Source: Microbacterium enclense
Lineage (GTDB): Bacteria > Actinomycetota > Actinomycetes > Actinomycetales > Microbacteriaceae
Direction: 5' to 3'
NCBI RefSeq assembly: GCF_001456955.1
Contig: NZ_KQ758467.1
Location: 292,662-356,661, forward strand
Length of the DNA: 64,000 nt
The translations under genes were made by a program, and so were the position numbers. Positions 1 to 7,672 of the stretch are shown here, piece by piece (position 1 is the first letter of the stretch; each line of letters opens with the position of its first letter). Under the pieces are notes generated by a model. That model was not told the DNA's origin, searched no databases, and worked only from the letters and a program-made list of their open reading frames with translations.

Positions 1-119
1 ATCTTGCTGCGCTGACAGCGGGGCCCGTCCGTGGGCGGGCGACGACGGGCGGACTGCTCGTGGCCCCGGGCCGCGCGATCGCGGCGAATAGACTGGGGAA
101 GACCCCGAGGAGCTTCACG

Positions 120-1640
120 ATGACCGACGCGCCCGCGAACGACGCCGCCGAACCCACCGAAGACGAGGTCTTCGAGCAGAAGGCGGTACGCCTGGCCAAG
201 CGCGAGCGACTGCTCGCCGAGCGCACGGACGCGGCCGGTGGACCGTACCCCGTGGCCGTGCCCGTCACGGTGACCATCCCCGAGCTGCGCGCGCGCTTCG
301 GGGCGCTCGAAGCCGGCGACGAGACCGGCGAGACCGCGGGCGTCGCGGGACGCGTGGTGTTCAGCCGCAACACCGGCAAGCTGTGCTTCGCCTCGCTGCA
401 GGCGGGCGACGGCAGCCGCATCCAGGCCATGGTCTCGCTGGCGAACGTCGGCGAGGAATCGCTGCAGGCGTGGAAGGAGCTCGTCGACCTGGGCGACCAC
501 GTCTTCGTCTCGGGCGAGGTCATCTCCAGCCGCCGCGGCGAGCTGTCGATCATGGTCGCCGAGTGGCGCATCGCCGCGAAGGCCGTGCTGCCCCTGCCCA
601 ACCTGCACACCGAGCTGAGCGAGGAGAGCAGGGTTCGCAGCCGCTTCCTCGACCTCATCGTGCGCGACCGCGCCCGCGCGACGGTGCTCGCCCGGGCCAA
701 GGTCAACCAGAGCCTGCGTCGCACGTTCACCGAGCGCGACTTCGTCGAGGTCGAGACGCCCATGCTGCAGGTGCAGCACGGCGGCGCGAGCGCCCGGCCC
801 TTCACGACGCACTCCAACGCCTTCGACACGGAGCTCTTCCTGCGCATCGCGCCGGAGCTCTACCTGAAGCGCGCCGTGGTCGGCGGCATCGACCGCGTCT
901 ACGAGATCAACCGCAACTTCCGCAATGAGGGCGCCGACACCACGCACAGCCCCGAGTTCGCGATGCTCGAGGCCTACCAGGCCTATACCGACTACAACGG
1001 CATCGCCGACCTCACGCAGACCCTGATCCAGGATGCCGCCGTCGCGGTCGCCGGCTCCACCACGGTGACGTGGGCCGACGGCACCGAGTACGACCTCGGC
1101 GGCGAGTGGGACCGCATCTCGATGTACGACTCGCTGTCGGAGGCCGCGGGCCGCTCGATCACGCCCGACACCCCCCTCGAGGAGCTTCGGGCCCTCGGTG
1201 CCGAGAACGAGGTCGATGCCCCGCCGCACGAGACGCACGGCAAGTGGGTCGAAGAGCTGTGGGAGCACTTCGTGAAGCCCGGCCTCACCCGTCCGACCTT
1301 CGTCATGGACTTCCCCGTCGACACCAGCCCGCTCGTGCGCGAGCATCGCTCGATCGCCGGAGTCGTGGAGAAGTGGGACCTGTACGTGCGCGGCTTCGAG
1401 CTGGCCACCGGTTACTCGGAGCTCGTCGACCCGGTCATCCAGCGTCACCGCTTCACCGAGCAGGCGAAGCTCGCCGCCCGCGGTGATGCGGAGGCCATGC
1501 CCATCGACGAGGAGTTCCTCCGCGCGCTCGAACACGGCATGCCGCCCACCGGGGGGATGGGCATGGGGATCGACCGACTGCTCATGGCCATCACGGGACT
1601 CGGGATCCGCGAGACGATCCTGTTCCCGCTGGTGAAGTAG
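120..1640 (+). CDS. lysS: Lysine--tRNA ligase (class II)
   Basis: Charges tRNA-Lys with lysine in the cytoplasm. The 506-residue product has the usual class II layout: a charged N-terminal helix, an OB-fold anticodon-binding domain around residues 75-180, and the catalytic core with motif 2 (FRNEGADTTHSPEF, about residue 266) and motif 3 (GMGMGIDRLLM, near residue 480). Length is typical for the family. I chose the ATG at 120 because GAGGAG lies just upstream; the frame is open further back to 60, but those 20 residues look non-coding. A TAGACT -10-like element sits at 89-94. The last 50 bases overlap, tail to tail, the 3' end of the DUF4192 gene on the other strand. Confidence 0.97.
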   Translation: MTDAPANDAAEPTEDEVFEQKAVRLAKRERLLAERTDAAGGPYPVAVPVTVTIPELRARFGALEAGDETGETAGVAGRVVFSRNTGKLCFASLQAGDGSRIQAMVSLANVGEESLQAWKELVDLGDHVFVSGEVISSRRGELSIMVAEWRIAAKAVLPLPNLHTELSEESRVRSRFLDLIVRDRARATVLARAKVNQSLRRTFTERDFVEVETPMLQVQHGGASARPFTTHSNAFDTELFLRIAPELYLKRAVVGGIDRVYEINRNFRNEGADTTHSPEFAMLEAYQAYTDYNGIADLTQTLIQDAAVAVAGSTTVTWADGTEYDLGGEWDRISMYDSLSEAAGRSITPDTPLEELRALGAENEVDAPPHETHGKWVEELWEHFVKPGLTRPTFVMDFPVDTSPLVREHRSIAGVVEKWDLYVRGFELATGYSELVDPVIQRHRFTEQAKLAARGDAEAMPIDEEFLRALEHGMPPTGGMGMGIDRLLMAITGLGIRETILFPLVK

Positions 1641-2748
1641 GACGCTCGAACACCCACTCGGGAAGGCGTCCGGCGTCGATCATGGTGCGCATGATGTCGC
1701 TGAGACCGTGCCGGCCGTCGATCTCGAGGGCGGCCTCGGCGTAAGCGGCGGCGTGCGTCGAGCGCCCCGTCGCCCACGCGAGCCACGCGCACGCCGCGAG
1801 GGGCCCCGGTCGCCGTTCCCGGACCACGAGTGACGCGACCCGGCGGCAGAGCTCCAGCCCGATGCGTAGCCGCGCCGGATCGGGGCACGCGCCCTCGCCC
1901 CACATCGGGCGGGCGAGATCTTCCGGCACGGACTCGCCGCCGCGGAACGCGGTCTGGGCACGGAACACGGCGTCGCCGGTCGCCAGGTCTCCGGTCCACT
2001 GCATGAGGGCGACGTCGCGCAGCGCCGGTCGCTCGAGGCAGAAGGCCAGCGCTGCCAGCTGAGACAGCTCGACGTGCTCTCCAGGCAGGGTGACGACGTT
2101 CTCGAACAGGGCCGGCGGGTCGGCGATCTCGGCCGCGACCGCTTCGGCGGCTGCCCGCCGAGCGGGGGAGAGCCGGCGACGGTCGCGCGAGCGTCTCAGG
2201 GAGTGCTCCACGTCGATCAGAAGCTGCTCCACGCGCTCGGCGTCGGCGACGGATGACGCGGGCAGCCCGGCGGCGGCGAGGTGGTCGCCGCTGACGTCGC
2301 CCGCGAGCTCCGGGCGCGCGGCATCCTGGATCTCGCTCAGGGGACGCGTCTCCGCCGACGGATCGAGGTAGCTCGTCCATCCGTCGGCGCCCACGGCGAG
2401 CGCGTCGACGACGCGCAGTCCGCAGATGTCGGCCCGGGCGCGCACCGCATCCACGATCCCGGTGTGGGGAGCGTGGGCCCCGCCGGTCAAGACGTCGTCG
2501 GTGTACACGGCGATGGCGACGGCGTCGGTGCGGGCGACCTTGCAGGCCATCCCGATGACGGTCGAGGCCACGCCGTCTTCGGTCGATGCGTCACCGGCCG
2601 GCGGGAGATCGACGCGCATCGCCCCGAGCGAGCGGCCCCGGCCGAAGGGGACGACGACGAGGCTCTCGCGCGGCGTGCATTCGAGCAGGTGCGGGACGAG
2701 GGCGAGGAAAGCGGGCGACGAGGTGGCCCGAACGACGGTGGTTGTCAT
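1591..2748 (-). CDS. DUF4192 domain-containing protein
   Basis: A 385-residue protein matching the actinobacterial DUF4192 family by its opening (VRATSSPAFLALVPHLLECTP, followed by a VVPF-GR segment). The biochemical role of the family is unknown. No signal peptide or membrane segment is visible, so it is probably cytoplasmic. The start is the ATG read from 2748; CACTCT lies 6 bases upstream, matching the leaderless pattern seen at many genes here. The frame is open about 100 residues further upstream, but that stretch is Arg/Ser/Pro-rich and unlike the protein. Its stop lies inside the lysS 3' end, giving a 50-base convergent overlap. Confidence 0.85.
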   Translation of the reverse strand: MTTTVVRATSSPAFLALVPHLLECTPRESLVVVPFGRGRSLGAMRVDLPPAGDASTEDGVASTVIGMACKVARTDAVAIAVYTDDVLTGGAHAPHTGIVDAVRARADICGLRVVDALAVGADGWTSYLDPSAETRPLSEIQDAARPELAGDVSGDHLAAAGLPASSVADAERVEQLLIDVEHSLRRSRDRRRLSPARRAAAEAVAAEIADPPALFENVVTLPGEHVELSQLAALAFCLERPALRDVALMQWTGDLATGDAVFRAQTAFRGGESVPEDLARPMWGEGACPDPARLRIGLELCRRVASLVVRERRPGPLAACAWLAWATGRSTHAAAYAEAALEIDGRHGLSDIMRTMIDAGRLPEWVFERPTSPAGTGSSRGSRVP

Positions 2749-2881
2749 GCGTCGAGAGTGGCGCGCGGGGGTCGTCCGGCGCGGGGCGGAATCGCTCGAT
2801 CGTGGATCATTCCGCGCATCGGTGCCGTGGGGAGAAGGCCTGCACGGGCGTTCGCCCAGCCGCCGCGGGTATCCTCGGAGC

Positions 2882-3079
2882 ATGGATGCCACCTGGACCG
2901 CGATGCTGTGGGCGATCCTGCCGACCCTCGTCGTCTCGGTCGTCTTCTTCTTCATCCTGCGCGGTGCCATCCGCCTCGACCGCACGGAGCGCAAGGTGTA
3001 CTCCCGGATCGAGGCGGAGGAACGGGCCAAGCGCGGGCTGCCGCCGGTCGCCCCCACCGGCGACGCTTCGGCGAACTGA
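2882..3079 (+). CDS. Small single-span membrane protein, hypothetical
   Basis: A 65-residue protein with one strong transmembrane helix (about residues 8-28) followed by a charged, helix-forming tail rich in Arg, Glu and Lys and a Pro-rich end. It is probably anchored in the membrane with the tail in the cytoplasm. A TATCCT -10-like element ends 6 bases before the ATG and there is no Shine-Dalgarno, so the message may be leaderless. It lies 64 bases upstream of the cardiolipin synthase start and is co-oriented with it. I do not recognise the family. Confidence 0.75.
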   Translation: MDATWTAMLWAILPTLVVSVVFFFILRGAIRLDRTERKVYSRIEAEERAKRGLPPVAPTGDASAN

Positions 3080-3143
3080 CGATCGCGCCACCGCTGTCGG
3101 GGGCCATCGCTACGCTGGGTCCACGACCTGTCCAGGAGGACCC

Positions 3144-4610
3144 GTGATCAATGCCACGTTCGACGCGAGCTGGCTCGTCATCACGCTGTTCGTCGTCGAC
3201 CTGGTGGTGCGCATCGCGGCGGTCATCATCGTTCCGCGCAACCGTCGTCCCACCGCCGCCATGGCGTGGCTGCTGGCGATCTACTTCATCCCCTTCGTGG
3301 GGGTCTTCCTCTTCCTGCTGATCGGCAACCCGCGGCTGCCGCGGAAGCGGCGGCGCAAGCAGACGGCGATCAACCACTACATCCACGACACCAGCGAGTC
3401 CCTCGACTTCGGCACGCTCCGGCCGAACGCGCCGCAGTGGTTCCGGGCGCTGGTGCGGCTGAACCGCAATCTCGGCGCCATGCCGATCGCGGGCGACAAC
3501 GCCGCGACCCTCATCGCCGACTATCAGCAGAGCCTCGATGCGATGGCCGAGGCGATCCGTCAGGCCACCCGCTACGTGCACGTCGAGTTCTACATCCTGC
3601 AGTCCGACGACTCCACCGACAACTTCTTCCGCGCGCTCGAAGAGGCGTCGGAGCGCGGTGTGGTGGTGCGCGTGCTGCTCGACCACTGGGCCAACCGCGG
3701 CAAGCCGTTCTATCGGCAGACGCTGCGTCGTCTCGACGCGATGGGCGCCCACTGGCACCTGATGCTGCCGGTGCAGCCGTTGCGAGGCCGTTACCAGCGG
3801 CCCGACCTGCGCAACCACCGCAAGCTCCTCGTCATCGACGGCGACGTGGCGTACATGGGCTCGCAGAACATCACCGACTCCTCCTACAACCTGCGCAAGA
3901 ACATCCGCCGCGGTCTGCACTGGGTCGATCTGATGGTGCGCGTGGAGGGGCCGGTGGTTGCCAGCGTCAACGCGGTGTTCCTCTCCGACTGGTACAGCGA
4001 GACCGACGAGACGCTCCGCGACGAGATCGACCTGTTCAGCGTCACCACCGGGCCGGGCGACCTCGACTGCCAGGTCGTCCCCTCGGGTCCGGGCTTCGAC
4101 TTCCAGAACAATCTGAAGCTGTTCCTCGGGCTGCTCTTCGCCGCTCAGGAGCGCATCATCATCGTCAGCCCGTACTTCGTGCCCGACGAGGCCCTGCTGC
4201 TCGCCATCACCACGGCCTGTCAGCGGGGCGTGCACGTGGAGTTGTTCGTGTCGGAAGAGGGCGACCAGGCCATGGTCTACCACGCGCAGCGCAGCTACTA
4301 CGAGGCGCTCCTGCGCGCCGGGGTCGTCATCTGGATGTATCGCAAGCCCTACATCCTGCACAGCAAGAGCGTGACGATCGACGACGAGGTCGCGGTCATC
4401 GGCTCGAGCAACATGGACATGCGTTCGTTCGGTCTCAACCTGGAAGTCTCGATGCTCGTGCGCGGCGAGGAGTTCGTGCGCGACATGCGCGCCGTCGAAG
4501 ACCACTACCGCCGTCTCAGCCGTCAGCTCACCATCGAGGAGTGGCGACGCCAGCCCCTGCGCTCGACGATCCTCGACAACCTCGCCCGCCTCACCTCCGC
4601 CCTGCAGTGA
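3144..4610 (+). CDS. cls: Cardiolipin synthase (phospholipase D family)
   Basis: Makes cardiolipin from two phosphatidylglycerol molecules, or a related phosphatidyl transfer, at the cytoplasmic membrane. The 488-residue product starts with two transmembrane helices (about 8-27 and 33-55), then has two phospholipase D domains, each with an HKD motif: NHRKLLVIDGD near residue 224 and LHSKSVTIDDE near residue 404, each followed by a GSQN/GSSN motif. Length and order match bacterial Cls. The start is the GTG at 3144, preceded by AGGAGGA with good spacing; a TACGCT element lies upstream, so this gene has a leader. Confidence 0.95.
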   Translation: MINATFDASWLVITLFVVDLVVRIAAVIIVPRNRRPTAAMAWLLAIYFIPFVGVFLFLLIGNPRLPRKRRRKQTAINHYIHDTSESLDFGTLRPNAPQWFRALVRLNRNLGAMPIAGDNAATLIADYQQSLDAMAEAIRQATRYVHVEFYILQSDDSTDNFFRALEEASERGVVVRVLLDHWANRGKPFYRQTLRRLDAMGAHWHLMLPVQPLRGRYQRPDLRNHRKLLVIDGDVAYMGSQNITDSSYNLRKNIRRGLHWVDLMVRVEGPVVASVNAVFLSDWYSETDETLRDEIDLFSVTTGPGDLDCQVVPSGPGFDFQNNLKLFLGLLFAAQERIIIVSPYFVPDEALLLAITTACQRGVHVELFVSEEGDQAMVYHAQRSYYEALLRAGVVIWMYRKPYILHSKSVTIDDEVAVIGSSNMDMRSFGLNLEVSMLVRGEEFVRDMRAVEDHYRRLSRQLTIEEWRRQPLRSTILDNLARLTSALQ

Positions 4611-4687
4611 GGTGTCGCGGCATTCGCCGCCGGCATCCAGGAATCTCCGCCATCATGGGGCGGAACCGACCCCCCCCGGAGGTTTGC

Positions 4688-5413
4688 ATGTCCCGTCACC
4701 GTCTGACCTTGATCGGCCTGCTCGGAGCGGGCCTGCTCGCCGCCGGTGCGCTCACCGGGTGCGCCTCCGGCGCCGCCTCGTCGTCGCCGACGTCCTCCTC
4801 GTCTTCGGATGCCGTGTCGCCCGAGCCCGCAGGCGGGGTCGAGGCCGCCTGGGTCGACGCGGGCCGCGCCATCGCGGTCGTCACCTCGGGCAGCTCGTCG
4901 TGCGTGCCGTCGGTGAACGGCGAGCCGCAGGTCGTCGACGGAGCGCTCGTGGTGGACCTCGTCGAACCGGCCCAGGAGCCCTGCACGCGCGATATGGCGC
5001 CGCGCGCCACCCTCGTGACGCTCCCCGCCGGGACCGGCGCGACCGCCGACCTCGCGGTGCGCGTGAGCGGAGCGGTCGAGGGTGAGACGACGCTCGCCGC
5101 GCTGGGTGACGTGTCGTCGGCATCCGAAGACCTCGCCCCGAGTGCGGGATGGGTGACGTCCTCGCTCGTCGCGATCGTCACCTACGGTAGCTCCAGCTGC
5201 GTGCCCGTCGTCGAGTCGGTGACGGCGGACGGCGATCGGGTCGCCGTGCAATTCGCCGCACCCCCGGCCGATCAGGTCTGCACGATGGACTACGCCCCGC
5301 GCGTGACCCTGGCCGACGTCGGCGCCGAGGCGGGCCAGGGTGAGGTGTCGCTGGTCCTGTCCGGCGGCAACGTGCAGGCGCCCGACCCGATCCCCGTGCT
5401 CGGAACCCGCTGA
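4688..5413 (+). CDS. Lipoprotein with a duplicated Cys-containing domain
   Basis: A 241-residue predicted lipoprotein. A hydrophobic signal ends in the lipobox LTGC, with Cys25 as the lipidated residue, then comes a Ser-rich linker to about residue 48. The rest is two tandem copies of one module of about 85 residues: both contain a GSSSCVP core, a later Cys followed by a short acidic/Met-Asp segment, and an APR-TL strand. The two Cys in each copy could form a disulfide. The protein should sit on the outer face of the membrane. GGAGG lies just before the ATG. Function unknown; no neighbour suggests one. Confidence 0.85.
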   Translation: MSRHRLTLIGLLGAGLLAAGALTGCASGAASSSPTSSSSSDAVSPEPAGGVEAAWVDAGRAIAVVTSGSSSCVPSVNGEPQVVDGALVVDLVEPAQEPCTRDMAPRATLVTLPAGTGATADLAVRVSGAVEGETTLAALGDVSSASEDLAPSAGWVTSSLVAIVTYGSSSCVPVVESVTADGDRVAVQFAAPPADQVCTMDYAPRVTLADVGAEAGQGEVSLVLSGGNVQAPDPIPVLGTR

Positions 5414-5493
5414 CCCTCCTCCCCAGGGCGGGGTTTGTCCCCGTCGCCCGCCCGTGTCACTCGGTGCGGGCGGTGAGAGGGCATGTTGGGGTG

Positions 5494-6428
5494 ATGCGCC
5501 CCCGTCCCCTCCCACCCGCACTCGGCGCTTGTTTCTCCGTGGGTGAGGCCCGCGACAGCGGGGTCACGGATCGGCGGCTTCGCGCCGGGGATCTCGCGCG
5601 GCCGTATCACGGGGTTCGGGCTGTGGTGCTGCCAGCCGGTGACCCCGCCTCCGCGCATCGTGGGCTGGTTCACGCGTACTCCCGGCGGATGCCGCCGCAC
5701 GCATTCTTCAGCCACATCAGTGCCGCGGTGATCTGGGGTCTGCCGCTGCCCGCTCGGCTCCTTGCCGATGACCGGATCGACGTCTCCGTTCTCACGCCGC
5801 GTCGGCATCCCGTGGCACGCGGGGTGCGTGGCCACGAGGTGCTCGGCGCCGGCGTCATCGTCGAGAGGCATCCCGAGCTCGACCTGCCCGTCTCGTCCCC
5901 CGCGTCGACGTGGGCGCAGCGGGCGCGGTGGTCCGGCATCCATACGACCTCGTCGCGATCGCCGACGCCGCAGTCCTCACTCCGCGACATGACGACGACC
6001 CGCCCGCGCTCACAACCATTGCCCGCCTCGAACGCGCCGTCGCAGCCGCGCGCCGGGTGGGCGGGCCGGCTCTGCGTGATGCCCTTCCGCGTGTTCGTGA
6101 CGGCTCCGCGTCGCGACCGGAGACCTGGCTGCGGCTGACACTGGTCGACGCCGGCCTGCCGGAACCCGAGATGCAGGTCGAGGTGCGCGCGGGCGGAAGG
6201 CTGATTGCGCGCCTCGACACCGCCTATGTCGCGGCGCGCGTTGCCGTGGAGTACGAGGGGCGGCATCACTTGACCGATGCGCGCCAGTGGCGGCGTGACA
6301 TCCAGCGTTACGAGGACCTCACTCGGGTGGGATGGATTGTCATCCGGGTCACGTCCGACGACCTGTTCCGTCACCCTGCGACGTTGGTTTCACGCGTGCG
6401 CTCGGCGGTCGCTTCCCGCCTCGCTTGA
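5494..6428 (+). pseudogene. AbiEi/DUF559-type protein, frameshifted
   Basis: Two reading frames together form one protein of about 311 residues from the actinobacterial family that joins an AbiEi-like winged-helix N-terminus (VTDRRLRAGDLARPYHGV-type segment) to a DUF559/Vsr-like nuclease-fold C-terminus (AVEYEGRHHL, QRYEDLTRVGW, VTSDDL). The N-terminal part reads in the frame of 5494 up to STWAQ near 5915. The continuation, GAVVRHPYDLVA, is in the next frame to the stop at 6428. One missing base in CAGC-GGGC (expected CAG CTG GGC) explains the break, and the total length is one base short of a codon multiple. Either a recent mutation or a sequencing error. The family is common in Microbacteriaceae; its role is unclear. 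Confidence 0.8.
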
Positions 6429-6450
6429 CGCAACGTTCCCTGGGTCCGGT

Positions 6451-6592
6451 GGTTCCCCCGCGCCGAAGTCGCGCAGTGGCGGTGATGCGGCAGTTCGCTG
6501 CGGGGAAACACGGCGTGCGTGGTGAGGGGGCGGTTCCCCCGCGCTGAAGTGTCGCCGGGCTGGTGGTGATGCGGCAGTTTGCTGCGGGGGAA
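6451..6592. repeat. Tandem direct repeat, period about 81 bases
   Basis: Two imperfect copies begin at 6451 and 6532. Both start GGTTCCCCCGCGC-GAAGT and end GATGCGGCAGTT-GCTGCGGGG. The end motif can fold as GCAG-TTCG-CTGC, a tetraloop hairpin. It fills most of the gap between the broken AbiEi-type gene and the Xre regulator gene (198 bases in all). No gene is supported here. Confidence 0.7.
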
Positions 6593-6626
6593 GCTCCCGG
6601 GGGCGTGGAGGGGGCGAGCGCTGGCG

Positions 6627-6860
6627 TCAACGCTCGACCACGAGCAGGTCGCCCACCTCGCACTCGAGCACGCGGCAGACCGCCGCGAGCGTGGAGTAGC
6701 GGATGGCGCGAGCGCGATCGTTCTTCAGCACCGACAGGTTCACGACCGAGACGCCGACCAGCTCGCTCAGGCGGGTGAGTGTCATGCCGCGCGCCTCGAG
6801 CAGCTCGTCGAGACGGCAATGGATGCCGGTGGGCCCGTCATCCGTGACCGCCGGCGTCAT
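6627..6860 (-). CDS. Xre/Cro-type helix-turn-helix regulator
   Basis: A 77-residue DNA-binding protein with a single HTH_3 domain: LDELLEARGMTLTRLSELVG, then VSVVNLSVLKN, then a C-terminal CRVLECEVGDLL segment typical of YozG-like regulators. Its ATG overlaps the stop of the upstream DUF2975 gene by 4 bases, so the two are translationally coupled. Small Xre proteins of this type are commonly paired with DUF2975 membrane proteins, and the pair is probably autoregulated through the palindromic site upstream of the operon (7492-7526). Target genes are unknown. Confidence 0.9.
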   Translation of the reverse strand: MTPAVTDDGPTGIHCRLDELLEARGMTLTRLSELVGVSVVNLSVLKNDRARAIRYSTLAAVCRVLECEVGDLLVVER

Positions 6861-7483
6861 ACGAGGCCCTCGGTGTCGCGCTGCAGGCGATCGCCGACGG
6901 CGAAGACCGTGCTGGACAGACCCGCCACGAACCCGATGACGATGAGGACCGGCAGATCGATCTGCTGGGTCAGCCCGCGGTCGTAGGTTCGTTCCGACAG
7001 CCAGGCCAGGGCGCCGTTCGCGACCATGTTGTGCAAGAACGGCACCCCGATCGCGCCGATGAGCGAGACGACGCCGACGGCCGCGACGAGGCGGGTGTGT
7101 CGAGGGCTGAAGATCTGCCCGCGCAGGATGCCGACGCACAGCACGAGCAGTAGGGCCACCACCGTCACGACCGCGGCCGCGAAGAGCGCCTCCGACAGGA
7201 AGAGTGCCCAGAGGGACGCCAGCGGCAGTGAGGGTGCGGTGACGACCGCGCCGGTCAGTTCGACCGGGACGGACGCGCCGTCGGGGCCGATGGGTGCCTG
7301 AGCCACGGTGTCGAGGAACTCCACCGGCACGCGCACGTCGCTGTTTCCGGCCGCCTGGACGATGTTGCCGATGCTGCGTGCAACGGCCCATGCGGCGATG
7401 GCGATGCCCGCCACCATGAACAGCAGGAAGCTTCCGGTGTCACCGCGGGAGAGGGTGCGAGAGGTGGATCGGGGGGATGCCAT
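6857..7483 (-). CDS. DUF2975-type membrane protein
   Basis: A 208-residue integral membrane protein with four predicted transmembrane helices (about 20-42, 82-112, 130-152 and 180-200) and an extracytoplasmic loop between the first two. The layout and its partnership with a small Xre regulator match the DUF2975 group. Function is unknown; regulation of the partner by membrane state is a plausible guess only. AAGGAG lies 5-6 bases before the ATG. The start region is unusual because one half of the operator-like repeat overlaps this ribosome-binding site. Confidence 0.85.
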   Translation of the reverse strand: MASPRSTSRTLSRGDTGSFLLFMVAGIAIAAWAVARSIGNIVQAAGNSDVRVPVEFLDTVAQAPIGPDGASVPVELTGAVVTAPSLPLASLWALFLSEALFAAAVVTVVALLLVLCVGILRGQIFSPRHTRLVAAVGVVSLIGAIGVPFLHNMVANGALAWLSERTYDRGLTQQIDLPVLIVIGFVAGLSSTVFAVGDRLQRDTEGLV

Positions 7484-7491
7484 GATCGCTC

Positions 7492-7526
7492 CTTATCGAT
7501 GATCGTTGTTATTGCTTATCGATAAG
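7492..7526. promoter_or_regulatory. Palindromic operator upstream of the Xre/DUF2975 pair
   Basis: CTTATCGATAAG at 7515-7526 is a perfect 12-base palindrome, and its half CTTATCGAT recurs at 7492-7500, 23 bases away on the same strand (about two helical turns). The second copy abuts the AAGGAG ribosome-binding site of the DUF2975 gene. The area is clearly AT-richer than the surroundings. It is probably the binding site of the Xre protein; this is inferred from position and symmetry. Confidence 0.55.
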
Positions 7527-7672
7527 TTAACGACAGTCGATATGTTTCGCAAGGCCCGCCGCCGTGACGGTATGCCCACGGCGAACACGCGTCCCCGGCC
7601 ACCGGCCGCTGGTTACTCTCGATGTACGGCGCGCGGAGGCGTGCCTGTCAGCCCATTTCTGGAGGGACTGAG

